A stretch of 64,000 nt of DNA, taken from Methylophaga sp. UBA3192. Its GTDB lineage: Bacteria > Pseudomonadota > Gammaproteobacteria > Nitrosococcales > Methylophagaceae. Where the stretch lies: positions 367,062-431,061 of the forward strand of contig DEXE01000003.1 of NCBI GenBank assembly GCA_002363955.1. Reading direction: 5' to 3'. The notes under the pieces are model-generated. The model ran no database searches. It was not told the origin of the DNA and saw only the letters and a program-made list of their open reading frames with translations. The position numbers and the translations under genes are program-made. Positions 53,107 to 61,474 of this stretch are shown here, piece by piece (positions within the stretch are counted from its first letter, which is position 1; each line of letters opens with the position of its first letter).

Positions 53107-54246
53107 CTACTCATCTCGTTTAAATTCATCAGGTATTGGCAAGTCTTCCGTATTGAGATTTGGCTTATTTCCGCCAGTATTTTTGTAACGTCTCAATTGG
53201 AAGACAAACGCCAGTATCTGGGCTACTGCAATATATAGACCAGATGGAATTTCCTGACCGATTTCGGTGCTGTAATAGACGGCACGAGTCAGTGGCGGAG
53301 CAGAGATAATGGGTACTTCATGGTGATCACCGACCATTCTGATCTGTTGCGCAATCAGATCGGTGCCTTTTGCCAGCACAACAGGTGCGCCGGATTTTGT
53401 CTGGTCATAACGTAAGGCCACTGCATAGTGGGTTGGATTGGTGATAATAACGTCGGCTTTGGGCACGTCCTGCATCATGCGTTGCTGTGACAACTGAATC
53501 TGCATTCTGCGGATCCGTCCTTTCACTTCAGGGCTGCCTTCAGTTTCTTTGTTTTCGTCTTTAACTTCCTGTTTTGTCATACGAAGTTGTTTGGTGTGAT
53601 TCCATTTCTGAAAGGGAACATCAATCAACGCAATCAAAATCAGGCTGGCGCAAATGGCTAAAAATCCCCACAGCACGATATAGCCCAACTCGGTCATGGC
53701 GATTTGAACTTCCTGTCGTCCCAGTGTCAATAATCGGTCACGCAGACTCCACAAAATTAAGGTGCCAATACTGCCAACGAGTAAAAATTTACCCAGGGCT
53801 TTACCAAGTTCCACAAGTCCCTGTGGACCAAAAATACGTTTTAAGCCGCGAAGAGGACTCATCTTTTCCAGCTTGACCCCCATTGCCTGGGCAGAAAAAT
53901 TCCACCCGCCAATCAATGCCGGAGCTGATAAGGCGGCTATCAATGTAATCGCAAGGAAGGTAAGGACATCCAATGCCATGATTTTCAAGGCAAAGATTAA
54001 CTGTTGTGCCATCATGTGTGGATCCATGATCAGCTTGCGATTAAGTGAAAATGATTGTGTCATGACTTCGCCAAGACTACTGATCAAATTACCACCGACA
54101 AATAACATTCCCACTGCACTGGCAACCAATACCACGACAGTGCTTAACTCCTGAGAGCGGGGAACCTGACCTTTATCCCGGGCATCCTGGAGTCGTTTGC
54201 CCGTGGGGTCTTCTGTGCGTTCTTGGCCGCTATCCTGCTCAGCCAT
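53107..54246 (-). CDS. flhB: Flagellar export switch protein FlhB
   Basis: FlhB (379 aa) controls the change from hook to filament export. Four membrane helices precede the cytoplasmic domain with autocleavage motif NPTH at 270-273 (VIITNPTHYAVAL). FliK and an FlhB-C paralogue encoded at 35892-37741 presumably act on it. Overlaps fliR by 8 nt. Confidence 0.95.
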   Translation of the reverse strand: MAEQDSGQERTEDPTGKRLQDARDKGQVPRSQELSTVVVLVASAVGMLFVGGNLISSLGEVMTQSFSLNRKLIMDPHMMAQQLIFALKIMALDVLTFLAITLIAALSAPALIGGWNFSAQAMGVKLEKMSPLRGLKRIFGPQGLVELGKALGKFLLVGSIGTLILWSLRDRLLTLGRQEVQIAMTELGYIVLWGFLAICASLILIALIDVPFQKWNHTKQLRMTKQEVKDENKETEGSPEVKGRIRRMQIQLSQQRMMQDVPKADVIITNPTHYAVALRYDQTKSGAPVVLAKGTDLIAQQIRMVGDHHEVPIISAPPLTRAVYYSTEIGQEIPSGLYIAVAQILAFVFQLRRYKNTGGNKPNLNTEDLPIPDEFKRDE

Positions 54247-55021
54247 TGTTCTGTACCAGCATTCGCGTCATTTGCAGCATTTGATCAGCAAAGTTAACCA
54301 GGTGATTTCCAACTGCAGGCAAGGTGATGTAAATAATCACAAACCCCAGGCCTATTGTCAGTGGAAAACCAATCGAAAAGGGACTGATTTGCGGGGCGGC
54401 ACGTGACAAAATACCGAACGCCAGATTCACCATCATTAAAGAGCCAATTGCAGGTAAGGCAATAATAACACCTGCGGCATACATCCAGCTGGCCAGACTG
54501 GCGATATCACGAAAGCTTTCAGCTGCAATACCGCCATTGCCAATCGGCAGGGTAATAAAACTTTCTGCCATTACCTGTATTAATACTAAATGCCCATTGA
54601 TGCTGAGAAACATCAGGGTGATAAAGATCATATAAAACTGACTGATGACCGGGACAGTTGTGCCGTTTTGCGGATCGACCATAGACGCGAAACCGAGGCC
54701 CATCTGCATGGCAATAACCTGACCGGCGACAATGAATGCATTGATCAGCAGTTGCAACATAAAGCCCATACAAATGCCAATCATGATCTGTTCTGCGATC
54801 AGCAAAATACCTTCTGCGCTCAGAGGTGAAACGACAGGGATAGGTGTATTGATGGTGGGAACCACCACTAAAGTGATGGCCAGCGCAATTATCAGGCGGG
54901 TTCGGACGTTAATAAAATTACTGCTGAATATGGGGGCTACCATGACCATACCGCCTATGCGAAATAGCGGCAGTATGTAAGCACCGAGCATCGCACTGAT
55001 TTCTGCGATTGACAGGTTCAT
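54239..55021 (-). CDS. fliR: Flagellar export protein FliR
   Basis: FliR (260 aa) is part of the FliPQR export gate ring, with about six membrane helices. LLPLFRIGGMVMVAPIFSSN-like start and QMGLGFASMVDPQNG are family motifs. It starts 2 nt after fliQ ends. Confidence 0.93.
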   Translation of the reverse strand: MNLSIAEISAMLGAYILPLFRIGGMVMVAPIFSSNFINVRTRLIIALAITLVVVPTINTPIPVVSPLSAEGILLIAEQIMIGICMGFMLQLLINAFIVAGQVIAMQMGLGFASMVDPQNGTTVPVISQFYMIFITLMFLSINGHLVLIQVMAESFITLPIGNGGIAAESFRDIASLASWMYAAGVIIALPAIGSLMMVNLAFGILSRAAPQISPFSIGFPLTIGLGFVIIYITLPAVGNHLVNFADQMLQMTRMLVQNNG

Positions 55022-55023
55022 GG

Positions 55024-55293
55024 CTAACCGATCAGGTAGGGAATGTTTTCAAACAGTCGAACCGTATAATTGGTGACCAAACTTAGCATCCACGGCCCGG
55101 CCACCATTAACACCAGAATCGTCACCAGTAATTTGGGGATGAAACTCAGTGTCTGTTCGTTAATAGATGTCGCTGCCTGAAACATGCTGACCAATAAACC
55201 GGCGATTAATGCCGGGATCAGGATAACAACGATCAGCAGCGTAATCACTTCGAGCGTTTGTTGCATGACAGTTAATACGGTTTCAGGTGTCAT
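55024..55293 (-). CDS. fliQ: Flagellar export protein FliQ
   Basis: FliQ (89 aa) is the smallest gate subunit: two membrane helices, with LLIVVILIPALIAGLLVSMF and QAATSINEQTLSFIPK, then LLVTILVLMVAGPWML. Size and position between fliP and fliR are standard. Confidence 0.93.
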   Translation of the reverse strand: MTPETVLTVMQQTLEVITLLIVVILIPALIAGLLVSMFQAATSINEQTLSFIPKLLVTILVLMVAGPWMLSLVTNYTVRLFENIPYLIG

Positions 55294-55295
55294 GG

Positions 55296-56033
55296 CTAAA
55301 TATAAAAGCTGGAGGCCAGCGTTCCCATCAGCAGTGCCCAGCCATCAATTAACACGAATAACATCAGTTTGAAGGGCAGGGATATCAGCATGGGTGACAA
55401 CATCATCATCCCCATCGCCATCAACACTGAGGCAACCACCAAGTCAATGATTAAAAAGGGTACGAAAATCAGAAAACCAATCTGAAAAGCGGTTTTTAAT
55501 TCGCTGGTGACAAATGCGGGTAACAACAGCGTGAACGGAACTTCATCTGCACTTTCAATCGCGGCATAACCCCCAATTTCGGCGAATAGTTCGATATCAC
55601 TCTCGCGTGTTTGTGCCAGCATAAATTCACGAAATGGCTGGCTGACCTGTTCAATAGCAGCGGTAGCTTCAATATCGCCGTCAAGATAGGGTTTAACACC
55701 ATTTTCATAGGCATTGCTGAAGACCGGAGACATAATAAAAAAGGTCAGAAACAATGCCAGACCAATCATGATCTGGTTGGAGGGCGTGGATTGCACCCCC
55801 ATTGCCTGACGCAGGATTGCCAGCACAATAATGATCCGGGTAAACGAGGTCATCATTAACAATGCTGCCGGCAACAGGGTCAGTACGGTCATTAACGCCA
55901 GAATTTGCAGAGTTAATGAATAACTTTGCGATCCGTCTTCGCCAGTGGATAAGGTCAGAGCCGGAATACCGGGTTCGGCCAATGCCATTCCGGGTAAAAA
56001 GAGACATAAAAACAATAATCCGAGACGTATCAT
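55296..56033 (-). CDS. fliP: Flagellar export protein FliP
   Basis: FliP (245 aa) has a cleavable signal peptide (MIRLGLLFLCLFLPGMALA), then about four membrane helices. LLTLLPAALLMMTSFTRIII and LRQAMGVQSTPSNQIMIGLA are diagnostic. It forms the core of the export channel. Overlaps fliO by 4 nt. Confidence 0.95.
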   Translation of the reverse strand: MIRLGLLFLCLFLPGMALAEPGIPALTLSTGEDGSQSYSLTLQILALMTVLTLLPAALLMMTSFTRIIIVLAILRQAMGVQSTPSNQIMIGLALFLTFFIMSPVFSNAYENGVKPYLDGDIEATAAIEQVSQPFREFMLAQTRESDIELFAEIGGYAAIESADEVPFTLLLPAFVTSELKTAFQIGFLIFVPFLIIDLVVASVLMAMGMMMLSPMLISLPFKLMLFVLIDGWALLMGTLASSFYI

Positions 56034-56449
56034 TGATTGCCTCGTTGCTGCATCATTTGTTTCAGACGTTCTGCAAATGTATCACCACTTTTAACAGGCG
56101 TTTCCCGAACGGAAAGTGGCTCGGACAAGGTATGCAGAGTATTGATTTGTTGTGGTGTGACGCCGAGCAAAATCTGTTGTTCACCCACTTGTATCAAAAC
56201 CGCTTTTTCACGGGTGCCGAGCGAAATAGCACCCAGCACTTTTAGTTGGCCGTGGTGTGCAGCGTGAAAAAATTGACTGCGTTTAAGCATCCAGCCTAAA
56301 AACACAATTATCGCCAGTACCACAATCAAGCCAAAAATCGTCTGTAACAGCGTACTGGCATTGACCGGTGTGGAACTCATGGTTTCCGCGTTGACCAATA
56401 GTGGGAACAACGCAACAGAGTTCAACGAAATGACTTGCCAATATCTCAT
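56030..56449 (-). CDS. fliO: Flagellar protein FliO
   Basis: FliO (139 aa) helps assemble the FliP ring. A hydrophobic signal-like start (to about residue 21) precedes the membrane helix LLQTIFGLIVVLAIIVFLGW; the cytoplasmic part has VLGAISLGTREKAVLIQVGE. FliO is poorly conserved; position between fliN and fliP supports it. Confidence 0.9.
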   Translation of the reverse strand: MRYWQVISLNSVALFPLLVNAETMSSTPVNASTLLQTIFGLIVVLAIIVFLGWMLKRSQFFHAAHHGQLKVLGAISLGTREKAVLIQVGEQQILLGVTPQQINTLHTLSEPLSVRETPVKSGDTFAERLKQMMQQRGNQ

Positions 56450-56904
56450 CGCAGTTTTTTAATCCGCTCTGCGGCGCTGATAACATCGGTCAGACGTATA
56501 CCGAATTTGTCGTTAACCACGACTACCTCACCATGGGCAATCAAGGTATCGTTTACCAATACGTCCATCGGTTCACCCGCCAGCCGATCCAGCTCAACTA
56601 CCGAACCCTGACTTAATTGCAGCAAGTTGCGGATACTGATGCGGGTACGGCCAATTTCCATTGAAATGGTGACCGGAATATCCAGCACCATATCCAGATT
56701 TACATCCGTTCGTGGTTTACCTTCATCATCCAGTTTGTCCATAGGAGCCGGACTGGCTTGTGCGGTAGAAGATTCCGCTTCAGCCTGTTCTTCCAGTGCG
56801 GCCGCCCAGGGATCTTCCGCAGTATCGTCATCGACTTGCTCTTCCAGTGCGGCGGCCCATTCGTCGGCCAGATCCTGATCGGATTGTTTTGTATCTTCAC
56901 TCAT
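56446..56904 (-). CDS. fliN: Flagellar motor switch protein FliN
   Basis: FliN (152 aa) forms the bottom of the C-ring. The C-terminal SpoA domain contains DIPVTISMEIGRTRISIRN and GSVVELDRLAGEPMDVLVND. The acidic N-terminus repeats WAAALEEQ at residues 16-23 and 33-40, a duplication not present in shorter FliN proteins. Overlaps fliM by 4 nt and fliO by 4 nt. Confidence 0.93.
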   Translation of the reverse strand: MSEDTKQSDQDLADEWAAALEEQVDDDTAEDPWAAALEEQAEAESSTAQASPAPMDKLDDEGKPRTDVNLDMVLDIPVTISMEIGRTRISIRNLLQLSQGSVVELDRLAGEPMDVLVNDTLIAHGEVVVVNDKFGIRLTDVISAAERIKKLR

Positions 56905-57923
56905 GATTTTTTAGCCTTTGTCAGCTGATAACTTGGTGTAGTATCTTTCGGATGTTCAATAATTGAGGTGATTTTTAACGCTGCTTTGTCGTTGTGTTCA
57001 CCATAGGTGGCACGAAATACCGGTATATTTTCCACCATCGTGGTGACCGTTGTGGGCATGGTGATAGGAATAATATCACCCACCTTCAATTTACGGACTT
57101 CTTCCAAAGTGAGCTTGGTTTGTGCCAGTGTTGCCGATAGATTGACATCTGCCAGCATCAGTTCTTCACGCATTGATTTGGCCCAGCGCCCATCATCGGT
57201 TGAGCGATCACTTTGCAGACCGGTGTCGAGTAACTCACGAATCGGCTCCAGCATGGAATAGGGTAGCGTGATATGCAAATCCCCGCCGCCGCCATCCAGC
57301 TCAATATGAAAGGTGGAAATAACCACTACTTCGCTGGGGCTGACAATATTGGCAAACTGGGGATTAACCTCATGATTCACAAATTCGAATTTTACCGGCA
57401 TCACCGGAGACCAGGCTTCAGTGAGATCGTTAAAGCATAAATTCAGCACCATGCGAATAACACGCAGTTCGGTTGCGGTGAACTCCCGGCCTTCAATACG
57501 TGCCTGAAAGCGGCCCTCGCCTCCAAAATAATTGTCTAATATAGTGAATACCAGTTTTGGTTCAAACACGATGAGTCCGGTACCACGTAACGGATGTAAC
57601 TGAATCAGATTGAGACTGGTAGGTACAAACAGGGTATGCACATATTCGGAAAACTTCATCACCTGCACGCCACCTACGGAAATCTCAGCAGAACGGCGCA
57701 ACATGTTGAATAAATTAATGCGAAGATAACGGGCAAATCGCTCATTGATCATTTCCAGCGTTGGCATGCGTCCACGGATAATGCGTTCTTCATTTCCGAA
57801 GTCATAACGCCGTGGTTTGCCATGTTCATCTAATTCTGGCTTATCTTGCTTGATCTCGTCGCCGCCAAGACCATTCAGCAGTGCATCGACTTCATCCTGC
57901 GACAATATATCGTGAACGGCCAT
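56901..57923 (-). CDS. fliM: Flagellar motor switch protein FliM
   Basis: FliM (340 aa) receives CheY-P and links FliG to FliN. The N-terminal CheY-binding peptide reads ILSQDEVDALLNGLGG, the middle domain has YDFGNEERIIRGRMPTLEMI, and a SpoA domain follows (LADVNLSATLAQTKLTLEEV). It lies 2 nt after fliL. Confidence 0.95.
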   Translation of the reverse strand: MAVHDILSQDEVDALLNGLGGDEIKQDKPELDEHGKPRRYDFGNEERIIRGRMPTLEMINERFARYLRINLFNMLRRSAEISVGGVQVMKFSEYVHTLFVPTSLNLIQLHPLRGTGLIVFEPKLVFTILDNYFGGEGRFQARIEGREFTATELRVIRMVLNLCFNDLTEAWSPVMPVKFEFVNHEVNPQFANIVSPSEVVVISTFHIELDGGGGDLHITLPYSMLEPIRELLDTGLQSDRSTDDGRWAKSMREELMLADVNLSATLAQTKLTLEEVRKLKVGDIIPITMPTTVTTMVENIPVFRATYGEHNDKAALKITSIIEHPKDTTPSYQLTKAKKS

Positions 57924-57925
57924 AA

Positions 57926-58429
57926 CTATTGCATTACCAAACTGGTGAAATAAACGGCTTCAAGGCCGGTGATGGCGTTGTCCTGCTGCTTGAGGAACGT
58001 ATTGATGGTTTCCAGTGATTCCTGCTGCAAAGCCTGTGTTCCCTCAGTGGTACTGAGAACGTCATAATTTTGACTGTAAAACAACATTAATAACTCATGT
58101 ACCAGAGCAGGTTCATGCAAGGCAAACAGATTAATAGATGCCTGATCGCGCGCCATTACTTTCATCTTGATTTGCAGATAGCGAACCTGATCATTACTTT
58201 GCTCTGCGAAGTTAACAATAAAAGGCGACGCCACTTCATGATAGATTGGCGTGGCTTTCGGCGCAGTCGTGGCTTCTGCCGAATCGGCTGATGCTGCATC
58301 TTTATTCAACCACCAGTAAACACCGGCACCAATCGCAGCCAGCAGTACTACAATGCCAATAATCAGAATGATTTTGGTTTTTTTACTCATACCCTGTTTC
58401 AGTTCGATATCTTTCTGTATTTCTGCCAT
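57926..58429 (-). CDS. fliL: Flagellar basal body protein FliL
   Basis: FliL (167 aa) is an inner-membrane protein beside the stator. The membrane helix is IILIIGIVVLLAAIGAGVYW; the periplasmic part has PFIVNFAEQSNDQVRYLQIK and ends LEAVYFTSLVMQ. A second, anchorless FliL-like gene lies directly upstream. AGGA precedes the ATG. Confidence 0.93.
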   Translation of the reverse strand: MAEIQKDIELKQGMSKKTKIILIIGIVVLLAAIGAGVYWWLNKDAASADSAEATTAPKATPIYHEVASPFIVNFAEQSNDQVRYLQIKMKVMARDQASINLFALHEPALVHELLMLFYSQNYDVLSTTEGTQALQQESLETINTFLKQQDNAITGLEAVYFTSLVMQ

Positions 58430-58478
58430 GTTGTTTACGTCCTATCGATAAAATGTGTTAAGCAAATACCATGCCTGA

Positions 58479-58886
58479 TCATTGCCAGAGAAAGGTGGTG
58501 AAATAAACCGCTTCAAGATTGCTGTTACCGGTTTCCTCTTCAAAAATCGCTTTGATACGTTCGTAGGCTTCTTGTTGAAGCCGGCTGCGACCTTCAATAC
58601 TTTTCACGGTATTCATATTCTGCTCTGCAAATAGGATACGAAGTGAATCCTGAATCATCGGCAGATTACTATCTGCACTATTAAGAATGGCGGGGTCATT
58701 GGACTTTAATGCCACTTTGATTTGCAGGTAGCGAGCTTTTTCTTCACTTTGCCGCAAAAAGTTAATGGTGAAAGGTTCTTCAATAACGTAATACAACGGT
58801 TTCGTTGATTGGTCACCTGCCGCATAACTGGCAAAGCTGGTGAAACTGAGCAATGTGATCATCAATGCTTGCAGCAGATTCTTCAT
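58479..58886 (-). CDS. Secreted FliL-like paralogue
   Basis: A 135-residue protein whose sequence parallels the periplasmic domain of the neighbouring FliL: PFTINFLRQSEEKARYLQIK and LEAVYFTTFLWQ at the end. Instead of a stop-transfer helix it has a cleavable signal peptide (MITLLSFTSFASYAA), so it should be soluble in the periplasm. It is first in the operon, with AGGAG upstream. It probably arose by duplication of fliL; joining the FliL ring at the stator is a reasonable guess. Confidence 0.82.
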   Translation of the reverse strand: MKNLLQALMITLLSFTSFASYAAGDQSTKPLYYVIEEPFTINFLRQSEEKARYLQIKVALKSNDPAILNSADSNLPMIQDSLRILFAEQNMNTVKSIEGRSRLQQEAYERIKAIFEEETGNSNLEAVYFTTFLWQ

Positions 58887-58958
58887 GACTTGGTATACTC
58901 CTATATACGATAGAGGCTAGTGATATCAGTGTTTGATTATGACAAGCTTGGGTAATGC

Positions 58959-59864
58959 GTGAAAGGGGGCAATTTGTCTAATAACAATCTACAGCGAACT
59001 GAGGCGGCCGGGACGAGTAAAAAAGATTTCTGGCTGACGTTGCCTCAATACTGTCTGCCACAACATTTATTATCACGATTGATGCACCGACTTTGTCGAT
59101 GCCGGAGCACCTGGCTGAAGAATCGCATGATCTCAATCATTATTCGCCAGTACAAGGTGGATATGACAGAAGCCGTAAATCCCGATATCAATTCATATGA
59201 ACACTTCAATGCTTTTTTCACGCGCAAGATTAAAGCTGAAACCAGACCCGTTGCGATTGGTAGCGATGTTATTGTTTCTCCGGTAGATGGCTGTATCAGC
59301 CAACTAGGAGCTATTGATTCAGGCAGAATAGTTCAGGCCAAAGGACATGATTATTCAGCACTGGAGTTACTCGGTGGAGATCAGGAGTTAGCCGAAAAAT
59401 TTGATAATGGTAAATTCGCCACGATTTATCTGTCGCCACGTGATTATCATCGAATCCATATGCCGATTTCCGGAAAACTGACGCGGATGCGTTATGTCCC
59501 CGGTAAATTATTTTCTGTGAATCCACTGACTGTGCGTGGTGTTCCACGATTATTTGCGCGTAATGAGCGTGTGGTAAGTATTTTTCAGACAGATTTTGGG
59601 CCTGTGGCGTTGATTCTGGTGGGTGCTATTTTTGTTGGCAGTATGGAAACTTTGTGGCACGAAGGTGAGATTACACCGCCTTACACGAAGGATATTCTGG
59701 ACTGGTATTATGCGAACGAGAATATTCGTCTGAATAAAGGAGAGGAGATGGGCCGTTTCAATATGGGCTCTACGGTGGTGTTATTGCTTCCAGCGGATGC
59801 ACCGGCCTGGAAAGATGAATGGAAAGCTGAGATGAAGATAAAACTGGGTCAGGCTCTGACCTGA
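58959..59864 (+). CDS. psd: Phosphatidylserine decarboxylase
   Basis: Psd (301 aa) makes phosphatidylethanolamine in the inner membrane. It is made as a proenzyme that cuts itself at the GST site; here the LGST motif reads MGST (Ser271). IYLSPRDYHRIHMPISGKL and HDYSALELLGG are conserved. No ATG fits the N-terminus: GTG 58959, or TTG 58974 after AAAGGGGGC, is the likely start. The fliL-like gene diverges upstream. Confidence 0.93.
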   Translation: MKGGNLSNNNLQRTEAAGTSKKDFWLTLPQYCLPQHLLSRLMHRLCRCRSTWLKNRMISIIIRQYKVDMTEAVNPDINSYEHFNAFFTRKIKAETRPVAIGSDVIVSPVDGCISQLGAIDSGRIVQAKGHDYSALELLGGDQELAEKFDNGKFATIYLSPRDYHRIHMPISGKLTRMRYVPGKLFSVNPLTVRGVPRLFARNERVVSIFQTDFGPVALILVGAIFVGSMETLWHEGEITPPYTKDILDWYYANENIRLNKGEEMGRFNMGSTVVLLLPADAPAWKDEWKAEMKIKLGQALT

Positions 59865-59886
59865 ATTCTTTACAAAATTCAATGCT

Positions 59887-59916
59887 AAAAAAAACCGGAC
59901 AATGTCCGGTTTTTTT
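59887..59916. terminator. Bidirectional intrinsic terminator between psd and zwf
   Basis: CCGGAC (59895-59900) pairs with GTCCGG (59904-59909) around an AAT loop; eight A residues precede and seven T residues follow, so the stem can extend into an A/U helix. It fits rho-independent termination in both directions between convergent psd and zwf. Confidence 0.85.
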
Positions 59917-59926
59917 GGCTTATCAT

Positions 59927-61396
59927 TTAAACGTTATTACGCCATGCATGGCATGGATTGTCCTGTAAACATTTCACTTCTTCAGGGCCCCAGGTACCAG
60001 CTTTGTAAGTGTGGACAAAGTCCTGTTCTTCCGCCCATTTTTCCAGAATCGGATCAACAGCTTTCCAGGCCAGATTGACTTCATCGGCACGCAGGAACAG
60101 TGAACGGTCACCCTGGATAGCGTCCAGAATTAAGGCTTCATAAGCGTCAAGCTTGTGCTTGTTGTCGTCAGATTCCATTGTTTCCAGGCCAACGGTATGC
60201 GCCTTCATTTCCAGTCCGGGCTGTTTGGCCTGTAATTCAATACGCAAGGTGTTGTCCGGTTGCAGCCCCATGACAATCCAGTTGGCGTGACTTTCACCCA
60301 CTTTGGTGTCTTTAAACAATTCCAATGGCGGTTTTTTAAAGCGGATGGCTATCATCGCTTTGGATTCAGGCATACATTTGCCGGTACGTAGATAGAAAGG
60401 CACACCATGCCAGCGCCAGTTATCAATATAGACTTTCATCGCAGCATAAGTCTCAGTCACACTGCCGGCCGGCGCATCATCTTCTTCCAGATAACCTTTC
60501 ACCGGTTTACCGTTGATTTCGCCTGCTGCATATTGGCCACGGAAAGCATGCTGGTCGACGATATCTTTGGTAATTGGACGAATCGATTTCAGGACTTTTA
60601 CCTTTTCATCACGTAACGATTCGTCATCCATATCGGCAGGAGGTTCCATTGCCACCAGTGCCATCACCTGTAACAAGTGACTTTGAATCATGTCACGCAA
60701 TGCACCGGATCCATCATAGTAACCGGCACGTCCACCGACACCTTGCTGTTCGGCATGCGTGATTTGTACGTGATCGATATATTTATGATTCCATAAAGGC
60801 TCTAGCAACAGATTGGCAAAGCGGAATACAAAGATATTCTGAACCGTGCCTTTACCCAGATAGTGATCAATCCGGTAAGTCTGCTCTTCAGTGAAGTTTT
60901 TGCGCAGGATGCGTTCCAGTTCGGCCGCACTTTTCTGATCGTAACCAAACGGTTTTTCAACGACTAAATGACGCCAGCCATCAGTTTCCTGATTTAAACC
61001 AACGGCAGAGAGCTGATCGCCAACCACGCTGAATAAAGAGGGACTGATGGACAGGTAAAAAACGATATTTTGAGAGAAACCATTTTCCGGCGTAGTAATC
61101 AGCTTTTTCAGTTCGTGATAGCTGAAAGCTTCATTGATATCACATTTGAAATAGTGCACTTTCTTCAGGAAGTTTTGCAGTAAGTCGTCATTGATACCGC
61201 CGCGAACTCGCGGACTAACGTATTCTGTGACCAGGTCTTGCCACTCCTGTTGAGTGCTTTCTTTACGACCCATACAAATGATACGGGTATCATCCGTCAA
61301 ACGATTTTCAGCTTGTAAATGATACAAAGCCGGAAGCAGTTTTTTCTGGGATAGATCGCCGGTGGCGCCGAAAATAACAATAGTACAAGGTTGCAT
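59927..61396 (-). CDS. zwf: Glucose-6-phosphate 1-dehydrogenase
   Basis: Zwf (489 aa) oxidises glucose 6-phosphate to the lactone, making NADPH. The cofactor motif is GATGDLSQKKLLPALYHL and the active site RIDHYLGKGTV (175-185). ATG 61396 follows GGGAGAAACC; the frame is open 21 codons further but that overlaps the divergent glgA control region. Pgl at 32893 acts next in the pathway. Confidence 0.95.
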   Translation of the reverse strand: MQPCTIVIFGATGDLSQKKLLPALYHLQAENRLTDDTRIICMGRKESTQQEWQDLVTEYVSPRVRGGINDDLLQNFLKKVHYFKCDINEAFSYHELKKLITTPENGFSQNIVFYLSISPSLFSVVGDQLSAVGLNQETDGWRHLVVEKPFGYDQKSAAELERILRKNFTEEQTYRIDHYLGKGTVQNIFVFRFANLLLEPLWNHKYIDHVQITHAEQQGVGGRAGYYDGSGALRDMIQSHLLQVMALVAMEPPADMDDESLRDEKVKVLKSIRPITKDIVDQHAFRGQYAAGEINGKPVKGYLEEDDAPAGSVTETYAAMKVYIDNWRWHGVPFYLRTGKCMPESKAMIAIRFKKPPLELFKDTKVGESHANWIVMGLQPDNTLRIELQAKQPGLEMKAHTVGLETMESDDNKHKLDAYEALILDAIQGDRSLFLRADEVNLAWKAVDPILEKWAEEQDFVHTYKAGTWGPEEVKCLQDNPCHAWRNNV

Positions 61397-61438
61397 GGTT
61401 TCTCCCGTTACAAGGCTGTGACTGTGCCTTTGAGCGTA

Positions 61439-61444
61439 TATAAT
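61439..61444 (+). promoter_or_regulatory. Candidate -10 element of glgA
   Basis: A perfect TATAAT ends 30 nt before the glgA GTG start, in the 78-nt zwf-glgA gap. No strong -35 is seen 16-18 nt upstream. Confidence 0.4.
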
Positions 61445-61449
61445 TGGGT

Positions 61450-61461
61450 AATTGTACAATT
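61450..61461. promoter_or_regulatory. 12-bp palindrome in zwf-glgA divergent region
   Basis: AATTGTACAATT is a perfect palindrome lying just after the glgA -10 element and upstream of zwf, where a bound regulator could affect both genes. The regulator cannot be named from this. Confidence 0.35.
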
Positions 61462-61474
61462 TTGGGAGCGCAAC

